From assembly GCF_001625305.1 (NCBI RefSeq), contig NW_017803962.1:41886-105885 (forward strand): 64,000 nt of DNA. The letters are read 5' to 3'. Made by a program: the position numbers and the translations under genes. The notes beneath the pieces are model-generated. The model did not search any database. It saw only the letters and a list, made by a program, of their open reading frames with translations, and was not told where the DNA came from. The stretch comes from Branchiostoma belcheri (Eukaryota > Chordata > Leptocardii > Amphioxiformes > Branchiostomatidae). Shown here piece by piece: positions 13,901 through 23,063 of this stretch (its first letter is position 1; each line of letters opens with the position of its first letter).

Positions 13901-15047
13901 TACCTACCATCCAAATTTCATCACCCCAGCATGTCTAGATCATGAGATATCAAAACAGGAAGTTCAGCTGCAGTACCATAACAAGCCGCTAGGGGGCCCA
14001 AAATCTAATCATTTTGAGGTCTCATCAAGACCTACCCACCTACCAAGTATCAAGACAATCCATCAAGGCCTTCTCAAGTTAACGTGTTTACAGACAGACA
14101 GACACACACACACATACACGAACGCCCCTGAAAACATAACCTTCTTGGCGAAGGTAATAACGTACTGGTAACAACGACATCTACACAAAATTTACACAAC
14201 CCGGTGGGCAAGATATGTAGGACAAATGGCTGATGATACATAGGATATACAAGGGTTAACAGGTTGTATGGGTTTGATGTAGGTAATGTATGCACATATG
14301 CAAATTTTTGCATATATTTTTGCATCCGTCCACCCAAACGCGAGAAACAGCTGCGAACATGAAAATCCCAACTCTTACAATACCCTTCCACCAAGGGATG
14401 TCTCCTTCCCCGGAGATAAAAAACAGATACTAGTACCGGTACCCAGGGTAAAACCAGAGGCCTAATAGGTTGCCCCCAGCAAAAGTTCCCTGCTGGTTAA
14501 AGAATAGCAGTTAAGGTTCTCACTGAAGCACACAGTCATCAATGAACATAATGCAAACATATAGCAACTACATCAATGTTAACCTAAACTTAACATGCAA
14601 AACCTACCAAATTGATAGATTATGTTGATGAGTTTAATGCTTTCATGTCTTAAACCCCTGCCTTTCCTTCTCCTACATACATGTGTACCTCACAGTACCG
14701 GGTAAAAATACAGTTAACTTCCTTACCTAACCAGTAGTCTTTGTAGCCGCAGGTGTCAAACAGGAACGGAGGCAGGACAACAGAGTCTTCCATCCCACAG
14801 GGAGGGTCATCAACATCCATACCTATCCCAGGGTTCTCAAACAGGTCAAAGTTCACCACGGACAGCAGCCAGCCAATCACAGGTTTGATCTCCTCGTACT
14901 GATGCGGCTGGACCATGCCCAGGGAACGGACCGACTTGATCGCCCATTTCCTGATCTGTGGTCAGAGAAAATACGTGTAGATGAAATTCTTGTGAGACAA
15001 GAAGAAATATAGGTAAGGGAGGACCATACATTTTGTAGGTGTGTATA

Positions 15048-15092
<45 letters not shown>

Positions 15093-18000
15093 CCGTGTGT
15101 GTGTGTGTGACCATGTGTGTATGTCTGTGTGTGTGTGTGTGACCATGTGTATATGTCTGTGTGTGTGTGTGTGACCATGTGTATATGCCTGTGTGTGTGT
15201 GTGTGTATGTGTGTGTGTGTGTGTGTGTGTGACCATGTGTGTATGTGTATGTGTGTGTGTGTGTGTGTGTTTGTGACCGTGTGTGTGTGTGTGACCATGT
15301 GTGTATGTCTGTGTGTGTGTGTGTGACCGTGTGTGTGTGTGTGTGTGAAAGCAGGACATACATGTACATGAACATCTGTGTCCATAATATCACCAGGGTC
15401 CATAATATCACCACCTTGAGAAACAGTGTGCTTAAAGATATTTTTAATGCAACATACTTTTGGTATGTACTCCTGCACACCTCAAATGTACATACCTAGG
15501 GTATGTTGCAGTAAAAATATCTTAAAGCACACTATTTCTCAAGGTGGCGATATTATGGACCCTGGTGATATTATGGACACAGATGTTACATGTAATTTAG
15601 ATGGTTCTCATCATTTCTATCAACAAACATGTAAATTAAAGCAATATCATGATTTTCATGGCATCTCTAACTCTGAGGAACACGGTAAGACAGTATCAAA
15701 TTGGCCAGTCTGTATCCATTTCCCCACCCAAGATCTGCCTCCAGTCGAAACATCAAAGGCTATTAACACCTAGTTGTTGCCTGATCAAAATATTCTTGCC
15801 AAGTAGTTTATTGCCCTGACCACCAGGCAAGGCTCTTGCCCTCCTAGTGAGCCAGCTGGTTGAGCATTACATGAAGTCTCTCTATGGGTCCCCTCACCAA
15901 CTGTTATTTTGTTCAGTTTAACTAAAGGAAAAGAAGGTCCAACATATGTTTTGTGATATCTGCAGTTCTGAACCACAATAAACCCAGTTATTGACATTTC
16001 TATGTTTCAGCCAGCATACTTTAGTACCAGCATACAGTATTATCTGGACAGGGTTAGGTAAGAACTCCCACTGAGATGTGCGCGGGTGACTGCATTTGTC
16101 CCAGATTCAAGCTATAAACCGCTTGTAAAAATCTTAGCACAACAAATTTTGATAGCTGTTAATAGGGGCACAAGGAGGGGCAGCAACACCATTTTTGAAA
16201 AGAAGTGCTCCTCCCTGTTCGAGTGCAGGCAGATCTTGGGTGGGAAAATGGATACTGGCCAATTTGATACTGTCTTACCCCCACCAAAAGATCTGCTTGG
16301 AGATTAGATTGATGTACATCAGCTCATTATGTACCTTTGTCATTTCTTAATATTATTATTATTACTTTATTTTATTGTTTCCTTTTATGTGTGAGGAGAG
16401 GGCTGAGATAAGTTTTATAACTTTTTGCCCAATCCTCGAAAAAATAAATGTGAATAAAATATAAAGCTGTCTACCGTTACTACATACAACATGTACAGAT
16501 TCTGCATGTTCAGATTTTTTAAAAAACCTGACCGCTCACCTGTCTGTTGGGATGTACCAGTAGTAGATACACCCCTGCTGACTTCTCCTCCAGAATGAGT
16601 GGCCGGCCTGACGTGGACAGGGCCTGGATACCACGTTCTACTAACGAGGCTGGGTAAGAGTAAGGTAGAACTTGGTTAATCAGACTTCTTTAGACTAATA
16701 ATATAAAAGTACAATTCTGATAAACAAAACACCATGTACAGGAACATGTACATTCTACCTTTAAAGACATCTACAACGATTTCAGGCAGTAAACCTGGAA
16801 TTTCAATGTCAATTTTCTGGTCCTTTTTAACCCTAAACAGTACACCTAGGGTCCGCGCGGACCCCAGCACTATATATTCTGTAATATCTTTTTTGTTTCT
16901 AAAGATTTTTTTCTGAAATTTTAGGTAATTGTCACCCACAAACTTGTCTCTCAATACAGTAATACAGTGCAGAAAACTCCGTTTCTACCATTTATAAAAA
17001 AAAGTATATCTGATTTTCTTTTGGGGTCCGCGCGGACCCCAGCCGGCTTTCGATCATAATGGATACACTGGCGTTCTTATACATTACCTTATTTCCGTTT
17101 TTATATGTTTTTATGCACTCATCGTATGTCTACCAAGTTTTCAGAGAATGGTGTAGTAATAGAATTAAATTTCAATAACTTTGGTGTAATTAAGACGTCA
17201 TATGACGTCAGAGCTAATAATATAGTCCGCCATCTTGGATTTTGACCAATGACGTCATCAAATTAGCATATTCTATGCATATTAAATGATTTAACTTATA
17301 TTTAATTATGTAAGATGTTGTCAATGTTGTAAAAGAAGTGTAATTTAATATAAAACTCTTTTATGTTTAAACCAAAATTACTTCTATTTTCAAAACAAAC
17401 TGCCTGCTAGAAACCCGTTGCCATGGCAACACAAAAAAACATCAACTTACTAGTATTAAACTAATATGAACTTTTTTCCAGAGACATTTTAGGAAAGGTC
17501 TCCAAATTTGATACTTCTAGCGCAAGCCGATTAGCCGCTATCTGAGATCAAAGTTGGGCCTCAAAAGCCCCTTCAGTCTGAAATGGGTTTAAAAATCGGG
17601 TATTTCTTCTTGTCTTCTTTTCTTCACCAAAAAATAGAAAAAGTTCAAAATGCATGATTTTTGTATGTAATGTGGACACAGAGGTTCCCAGATCAGTTTG
17701 AAAAACAATTCAACTGGTAGCATGTTGATAATTTCTAAAAATTAGCGCGGACCCCAGGTGTACAGATTAATCAGTCCGGGAAGGTGTTCTGTTGAGGGTT
17801 AATGTAGAGTTGAATCAACCTTGGCGAAAAGCTTATAACAGCATCTGTGAGGCAAAAATGACAAGTTGCTGATGGATTGCTTGTTGGTATCATACGCTGA
17901 TTCTAGCTATTTATTGGTGGTACATATACCATAAAATAAAGCAACTCCTCGTGTAGCTTGTTTCTGGGCTATTTCAATGTTTGCTACAAGAATGAAAATG

Positions 18001-19520
18001 ATGGTGAAAATGTGCTAATTAAGAAATGGCAGTTAATGCCAACATCAGATTTCATAATCCAAAATATTTTTTTTGGGGGGGGCCCTGAAAATGCATTGGA
18101 TGCCTTTGAAATAATGTTCTTGTCTCTAGCTCTTAACTACAAGTATGAGTGAATGTAAGTAAAATTCTGTATGCAGTTGTGACTCCAAATATAAGATGAA
18201 TGCAAATGTACATCAGGCAATTTTTTTGTGTGAGAACTTACCCAACTTCTGATGCAACAGGAGGTAGGGGAACTTCAGCACTTCCAACAGGGGTAAATGT
18301 AGTGTTTCCATGGCAACAGCATCATCCAAGTTGTCATGGTGATCCAGGCTGAGGGTGAAATTTTCCTCCAGTCTTGCCACTTCCTTTTGTGTCAGAACCT
18401 AAGATGAAGGAAAAACATTTGTATATGGTACATGCAATGATTGCAGGTTAGTTTTACTCCAGTAACTTGAGTAAGCATGTGTAGTCCAGTGGAAAGCCAG
18501 AAACACAACAAAAACAATTTTTTCCTAGGCCTAACCTCCTTGTTCGAACACAATGAAAAACTCATTTTCCCTCCTACATTAAGTTTGTAGTATGAAAGAA
18601 AACCACAGCAAATTCAAATGACAAATGTACAAAGCATGCAAAATACCTGGTTGCCCAGTTGCCCCGGGCAACCAAATTTTACTTGGGGTAACCTATTTTT
18701 GAACCTAGGTAGCCCAGTGTGCTACCTAAAATTTTAAGAATGCCCCCCCCCCCCCAAAAAAAAATCATGCCCACTTGGCTTGCACCACTGTAGCCTGCAG
18801 ATGCTTTTTAATTTTAGGTATTAATTACTGATATCAGTTAACTAAAGGCTGTTAGAAAAATATTGTCAAAGGCTTATGTATGTAATTACACATAACATTA
18901 CCAGTACTTAATTTGAGGAAAGTCGTAACTTATAGCATATAGGTGGGGCAACCTAAAATTCTGATGGGCAACCTAATTTTTGCCGTAAGTTGCCCACTGG
19001 GCAACCTGGTTCAAAAAAAGTATTTTGTACACTGGTAGAATTATTGTACATAAGCGCATCGGCAAAATACACTGCGCCTGCGCGAAACCCCGATTTTTCA
19101 CGTTTTCTGTTGGATTTGGTCAACGCTGCATCAAAATTTTGTCTGTTGCCGACAATATCTTTTCTGTAATAACATTTGAAAAATGCAGACGGGATGTTAA
19201 CCTTATACATCGTATACGTGAATACAACCTTATATAAGACATTCTGCCAAAGTGCTATACGCAATACATTGCAGATTTTGTGCACGTACAGTATGTTCTG
19301 CCAACGTGCCCTATACATGCATTTGCCGTACCTTTGCTAGATCCGGCCTAGCCCGTGTGACAGCCTCCCTGCCGTGGTGATACTCCAGCACACAGTCCCA
19401 GCAGTACAGTAGGTCCTGGTGAACCGTGTTCAGCCACGCCGGCGCTCGCAGCGAGACACTGTCCGGGAGCAGCTGCCGCATACGCTCCGGGCAGGTGCAC
19501 CACAGGCAGGACCCCGGCAT
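73..19520 (-). CDS. SETX: Senataxin homologue, N-terminal and central part (16 coding exons; 3' end off window)
   Basis: Senataxin is a nuclear superfamily 1 RNA/DNA helicase that resolves R-loops and aids transcription termination and DNA-damage responses. The 16 exons seen here join in phase to about 1,947 residues, close to the length that precedes the helicase core in vertebrate SETX. Family resemblance is clear at the start (CLWC, then CWDCVLEYHHGREA), in KFPYLLLHQK, in IRKWAIKSVRSLG, in CGYKDYWL, in GGFWPALQCLVVLFDRLGS and in FTWFVPYVSSLIEFGEI. It appears again near the end in RPVLPFPC and EGDLLVLSADRR, which align with the stretch just before the helicase. No Walker motifs occur in the window, so the catalytic half must lie beyond position 1. 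The ATG at 19520-19518 sits directly after a CAG acceptor. It matches the start of the human protein, but an upstream coding or 5'UTR exon cannot be excluded. Confidence 0.93.
400..660. repeat. 26-bp minisatellite in a SETX intron
   Basis: About ten units of the type TCCCTGTCCCTGGTGCTGAC plus TGTGTT or TGTGAT, between coding exons 15 and 16. Confidence 0.85.
3414..3774. mobile_element. GGCCACACC MITE (Harbinger-like), abutting a SETX splice donor
   Basis: Inverted ends GGCCACACCAATTTAATTTC / GAAATCAAATTGGTGTGGCC are flanked by TAA (3411-3413, 3775-3777). Three-base TAA/TTA duplications suggest PIF/Harbinger. The donor of SETX exon 11 (GTAACT, 3782-3777) touches the right-hand flanking TAA. 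Confidence 0.75.
5741..5868 (+). other. Palindrome with hammerhead-ribozyme-like core in a SETX intron
   Basis: Arms CTCTCACCTAGAGCT and AGCTCTAGGTGAGAG enclose CTGAGGA (5791-5797), a 6-bp stem GACCAG/CTGGTC with loop AGTGA, and GAAA (5816-5819). This is the order CUGANGA, stem II, GAAA, stem III of a hammerhead ribozyme, with UA before the core. Stem I is missing, so activity is doubtful. Such motifs are known in Penelope-like retroelements. Confidence 0.35.
7520..7790 (-). mobile_element. tRNA-derived SINE in a SETX intron
   Basis: On the minus strand: GGTTCAATCCCCAGGG (B-box-like) then GCCCTTGGGAAAGGCACTTA. The same head and AAAGGCACTT module as the other SINEs. Confidence 0.5.
8256..8644. 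mobile_element. CAGGGCTCGAAAT-ended MITE, GTGCAC-rich, in a SETX intron
   Basis: Ends CAGGGCTCGAAATTC / GTATTTCGAGCCCTG enclose blocks of GGTGCACC. CAGGG..CGAAAT ends are common in hAT elements. No clear target duplication is left. Relatives lie at 29359-29703 and 43337-43843. Confidence 0.65.
8695..19520 (-). CDS. SETX: SETX coding exons 1-7: conserved N-terminal helical domain and start of disordered region
   Basis: Exons in transcript order: 19332-19520, 18242-18398, 16540-16649, 14727-14955, 12513-12629, 11430-11610 and 8695-10781. Exit phases are 0, 1, 0, 1, 1, 2 and 1, and every junction restores a codon. Residues 1 to about 330 are hydrophobic, helix-rich and conserved; in human SETX this N-terminal domain mediates protein interactions. 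The 2,087-bp exon 7 (residues about 328-1023) begins with a short unstructured stretch. It then continues the helical domain (WFVPYVSSLIEFGE, later LLHLLELLVSKN and FLDKLNLHLFRKRGP). After that it becomes acidic and Ser/Lys-rich and ends with EDSVIVISDDDEDD, a textbook SUMO-interacting motif: hydrophobic VIVI followed by acidic residues. The open frame runs past the exon to 8465, but the donor at 8694 (GTGTGT) joins in phase to exon 8. It is a weaker donor than its neighbours. Confidence 0.9.
11620..11935 (+). mobile_element. LINE 3' end in a SETX intron, next to exon 6
   Basis: The segment starts just upstream (in SETX sense) of the exon 6 acceptor. It reads TGACCTCTGACCTCTCAGAC, an AT-rich 3'UTR, then ACACCAGGAAGAATAG and ends in TAAATAAACAAACAAACAAA. 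It closely resembles 57960-58277. The short repeat tail marks a LINE 3' end. Confidence 0.6.
12085..12285 (+). mobile_element. tRNA-derived SINE in a SETX intron
   Basis: A B-box GGTTCGATTCC (GGGTTCGATTCCCTGGC) follows a tRNA-like head. Downstream is GCCCTTTGGGAAAGGCACTT, as in the other SINEs of this window. Confidence 0.55.
13252..14160. mobile_element. Long dispersed repeat with ACCTTCGCCAA / TTGGCGAAGGT ends, in a SETX intron
   Basis: About 900 bp matching 49310-50103 through most of its length, including AAATTATGCAAATTA blocks, GCAAGCCGCTAGGGGGCCCA twice, and ACATAACCTTCTTGGCGAAG. The complementary ends suggest a non-autonomous DNA transposon. The 3' part contains CAGACAGACACACAC. Confidence 0.5.
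15047..15350. repeat. (TG)n microsatellite with interspersed ACCATG in a SETX intron
   Basis: (TG)n runs are broken by GACCATGTG at regular spacing. It produces long spurious His/Thr or Cys/Val frames in several readings. Confidence 0.9.
15371..15587. mobile_element. Palindromic MITE in a SETX intron
   Basis: A 217-bp near-perfect inverted repeat with arms starting AACATCTGTGTCCATAATAT. It can fold into a hairpin with a stem of about 95 bp. A same-length copy lies at 44052-44268. Confidence 0.7.
16831..17798. mobile_element. piggyBac-like non-autonomous transposon in a SETX intron, copy 1
   Basis: A 968-bp element is flanked on both sides by TTAA (16827-16830 and 17799-17802). It begins CCCTAAACAGTACACC and ends GTTGAGGG, matching the CCC..GGG ends and TTAA target of piggyBac elements. 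A palindrome GTCCGCGCGGAC lies near the left end and again at about 17023. No transposase is encoded. About 20 bp near the right end, present in copy 2, are missing here. Confidence 0.75.
18647..19016. mobile_element. GGGCAACC-rich inverted-repeat element in a SETX intron
   Basis: The ends ACCTGGTTGCCCAGT and ACTGGGCAACCTGGTT are complementary, with several further GGGCAACC blocks inside. Probably a MITE; family unknown. Confidence 0.5.
19048..19312. mobile_element. Diverged relative of the 25942-26200 MITE, close to the SETX exon 1 donor
   Basis: It shares the interior with 25942-26200 (CCCGATTTTTCAC, GTTGGATTTGGTCAACG, AATACAACCTTATAT). It ends about 20 bp before the donor of SETX coding exon 1 at 19331. 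Confidence 0.55.
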
Positions 19521-19552
19521 CTGGAGAGAGAACAGCTGCAACTGTTAGGAAT

Positions 19553-19930
19553 ATTAAAGGCATCCAGTGCAGTTTTTAGGGCTTGGAAACCAGATTTTTC
19601 AAAGCCAATATTCTAGTCACTTATCTACATACTGAGTTGAAACCACACTATCCCAATGTATATTGACCCTTAATGGAGCAAAAATACCCAAAATTCTGAC
19701 AGAAAATGATTACTGGAAGGGCCCTGTGCTGATTTTTAGGGTACCACCCAGAAAACAAAGGACCCATCTTGGGGATTGTTTCTGCAGTTTTAAATATCCA
19801 AAGTATGAAATACCGATTGGGATGTGCTAATGTGAAGCAGTATGTGTCAATACCACAAACTTTAAGATTGCCTCATTCAGAATATTTCCAGTGTTGCTGC
19901 TCTGAAATCGCATTGGATGCCTTTAAAGGC
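19553..19930. mobile_element. AAAGGCATCCA-ended MITE upstream of SETX
   Basis: The ends TTAAAGGCATCCAGTGC and GCATTGGATGCCTTTAA are complementary. A fragment of the same family lies at about 18085-18112. Confidence 0.5.
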
Positions 19931-21221
19931 CTGCCTGAGGTGTACATCATGTATATGGTGAGATAATCCATGGTCAGTTGCGATAAACCGAGTAAACCAC
20001 CAAGGCGGGGCATTAACATTAATTTATCATGTATTCAATCAGCATTTACTTTATGTTGTATTGTTATTACCTTCACCAAGAAGGTTATGTTTTCAGTAGT
20101 GTTTCTCTGTCCGTCCGTCTGTGAACAGCATAACTCAAGAAGCTTTACATGCATTGTCATGAAACTTGGTAGGTGGGTAGGTCTTGATGAGACCTAGAAA
20201 TGATTAGATTTGGGCTCCCTGGCAGTTATCTTCTAGTTTAACTTCTTTCATATGAGCAATATTCACAATATTGACGGTATCATATATGACAGTTGAGTGG
20301 GACTCCTTTGTTACTATACACAAGTTGCGCTAGTGCAGGTATTCAGAAAACAGTATCTGGAGCCCTGAAAGTGTTGTCATTATAATCAGCAACAAATACA
20401 ATGTAATAAGTTGTTAGTTTTGATGAAACATGAAATAAAGAATCTCATATAACTCAGTTGTTCAATATTTTTGTACACAGACAATACTTTTACTTTTTTC
20501 AATACTTATCATTATTATTGTCTCTCTTATAAGTCCAAGACACAACAACATGAGGAATAGTGTTGCACAATACATTGTACCCCTTGGACATGCTAATTAC
20601 TAATACTAGACAAGTATACTTTTTGTATTGTGAACCATGAAATAAATATCATTTCATCTAGGGAAAAAATGCACCAAAATTGATAAATCCTCAAACTAAT
20701 TCTCGGTAGAATTGTAACAGTGGGGGGTTTATAGGCGCTACCAACTGATCTGGCCGATGGATCTAGACATTTTAGCCGAATCGTTAGAGCATCGGGGTTT
20801 GAACTGGTGCCCGGGTTTGGCGTGGGTTCGATCCCTGGTCTGGGACCAGGAGGGAGTGTCTTTCTGTTTCTACTTTTCTCATTCTTACAGAGGTTCCCAC
20901 ACCAGGAATCGAACCTGGGCCTTGGCCAAAGATCTAGATCTGTCACCGGATCAGCTGCTAGTGCCTACAACTCCCCCACACACACACACACACACACACA
21001 CTGTTACAGAATCATTTGCTGTTTGTTGAAAGTGTATTAATGTCGAGTTGACAATTGTACTTGCTTAAGTTAGTAGATGCCATACTTTGTACACTGTACA
21101 ACTGTTGCGCAATTAAGTTATAATTATAATTTTGGATTACTGGTAAGTTTTTAATAATTTAACACTTACACAGTGAAACTTACAGAAACGTTCAGAAATT
21201 AATCATACCGCTTTCAATCGG

Positions 21222-21432
21222 CATCTCTTTGATTCGAGCTCTCAGTCCTTGAGGGGAATACATGGCATACATGTACTGATGAAAAATGCCAAAGGGATTA
21301 TTTCTCCGTCTTGCCTTTATGAGACTCATTTTAGATAAAGGCAAGATGGAGAAAGAACTCCTTTGGCATTTTTCATCAGTACATGCATGTATGTCATGTA
21401 TTCTCCTCACAGACTGAGAGCTTGGCGTTTGA
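21222..21432. repeat. Palindromic element upstream of SETX
   Basis: GTACTGATGAAAAATGCC and its complement GGCATTTTTCATCAGTAC form a hairpin. The outer arms GAGCTCTCAGTC / GACTGAGAGCTT extend it. Probably a small MITE. Confidence 0.5.
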
Positions 21433-21516
21433 AAGTGGTGCTTGTGGGGTCTGTTCAGACTTCTAAAGCAGAAATCATTTTAACCTGCATTTAATGGTAC
21501 ATCCATTTTACAGTTA

Positions 21517-21954
21517 GGCCACACTTTTTAGGACTTAATTTTAAGTTAGGACTTAATTTTATGGATGACATCCACGCACGCATTAATTTTCGCCTGTTCT
21601 CAAAAAAAAAAGATCACGACGTCCACCGAGGCTCTGGCCTGGCTCTAGGCCTGACACTAGGCCTGGGTAGTCCATGGTAGTTAGCAACAATACGGAGCCG
21701 GGCACCCAGGCTACGAAAGCTCCACGATTCAAGAACTCAGTACATACAGTCTACGTACAGTGCCGATTCATAAATTCCAAAAAAAGCCAGCATGTGCCGG
21801 CTTGTCGTATACGTCGCTAAGTGCTGCCGCAAATTCACAATACCTGCTTTGTATTCCTGTGGTTTAGTAGCATTTTTATTTTTGGCTGGAATTTTTTTTT
21901 ATTCGCCTCCGCGCACTTTTTTGGGGTTCTTCATAAAATTAATTCGGCGTGGCC
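21517..21954. mobile_element. Divergent GGCCA-ended MITE
   Basis: It begins GGCCACACTTTTTAGG and ends AATTCGGCGTGGCC, flanked by TTA on both sides (21514-21516 and 21955-21957). It lies between the SETX start and the LRR gene. The body differs from the other family members. Confidence 0.6.
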
Positions 21955-22050
21955 TTAGTTTGATCTAAATCATTAAAACATAGTCTGACAAACTTACTGA
22001 ATCTGATTCTGAATTGATGAAAATTTGTAAAAAAATTGTATTCCAATGGT

Positions 22051-22093
22051 TTATTTCTCAGTCAATTACAGTCTAGTATAGTTATTGTTTATT
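22051..22093 (-). terminator. Possible polyadenylation signals for the LRR gene
   Basis: Two AATAAA hexamers on the minus strand (plus-strand TTTATT at 22051-22056 and 22088-22093) lie about 250 bases beyond the stop at 22336. They are correctly placed for a 3'UTR, but hexamers are common in AT-rich DNA. Confidence 0.3.
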
Positions 22094-22335
22094 TCTCAAT
22101 CAGTGCTGAGTGTTGGGTTATAGAGGATGTTGCACCTCGCCGCCATAGGCACACCATAGATGAACATAGCACATGTAAATTGTTAATAAAATGATGCTAC
22201 AATATTTAAAATATTAGACTTCTAAAATACCAATGGAATATAATAAATACATGTACAATGACAATACATGTACATCTCTTGGCAGCTACATGTATGGGTT
22301 ATAAGGATCATCCACTGTACAGAGATGTGCTGTTC

Positions 22336-23063
22336 TCATTCTATCCACGAGCTGTATGGCTGAAGCTGTGGCCCTGGGTCTTCATCGTGGGTCAGTGAGT
22401 ATGGCTGAAGCTGTGGCCTTGGGTCTTCATCGTGGGTCAGTGTGTATGGCTGAAGCTGTGGCCTTGGGTCTTCATCGTGGGTCAGTGTGTATGGCTGAAG
22501 CTGTGGCCTTGGGTCTTCATCGTGGGTCAGTGCATATGGCTGAAGCTGTGGCCCTGGGTCTTCATCGTGGGTCAGTGCGTATGGCTGAAGCTGTGGCCCT
22601 GGGTCTTCATCGTGGGTCAGTGTGTTTGGCTGAAGCTGTGGCCCTGGGTCTTCACTGTGGGTCAGTGTGTTTGGCTGAAGCTGTGGTCCTGGGTCTTCAT
22701 TGTGGGTCAGTGCGTATGGCTGAAGCTGTGGCCCTGGGTCTTCATTGTGGGTCAGTGCGTATGGCTGAAGCTGTGGCCCTGGGTCTTCACTGTGGGTCAG
22801 TGTGTTTGGCTGAAGCTGTGGCCCTGGGTCTTCACTGTGGGTCAGTGTGTTTGGCTGAAGCTGTGGCCCTGGGTCTTCATCGTGGGTCAGTGTGTATGGC
22901 TGAAGCTGTGGCCCTGGGTCTTCATCGTGGGTCAGTGTGTATGGCTGAAGCTGTGGCCTTGGGTCTTCATCGTGGGTCAGTGTGTATGGCTGAAGCTGTG
23001 GCCCTGGGTCTTCATCATGGGTCAGTGTGTATGGCTGAAGCTGTGGCCCTGGGTCTTCATTAA
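22336..23063 (-). repeat. 45-bp coding minisatellite, about 16 units: candidate cytoplasmic tail of the LRR protein
   Basis: A 45-bp unit is repeated about 16 times with few substitutions. On the minus strand one frame is open through the whole array and encodes a 15-residue unit of the type QLQPYTLTHDEDPGP, ending in QPYSSWIE and a stop at 22336-22338. Each unit carries one Tyr and an acidic THDED-like stretch. The array begins right after the membrane-proximal end of the LRR gene, but its frame differs from that of LRR exon 2, which stops at 23060-23062. The plus-strand frames are also open, as expected for a repeat whose length is a multiple of three without stops. I have an uncertain recollection of similar DPGPQLQPYA-type tails in amphioxus LRR proteins. 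Confidence 0.75.

Larger units (their letters stand above)
19521..22335. other. Spacer between the SETX start and the LRR gene end
   Basis: No supported gene. It holds the MITEs at 19553-19930 and 21517-21954, a palindrome at 21222-21432, a tRNA-SINE-like stretch at 20720-20940 (GGTTCGATCCCTGG) with a small (AC)n tract, and a fragment at 20065-20225 related to the repeat at 13252-14160. The SETX promoter and any 5'UTR exon should lie here but were not identified. Confidence 0.6.

Noticed and set aside
14846..15480. Long minus-strand frames rich in His and Thr
   Set aside because: They are translations of the (TG)n/(AC)n microsatellite in a SETX intron. Only the part overlapping 14727-14955 is a real exon, in one frame.
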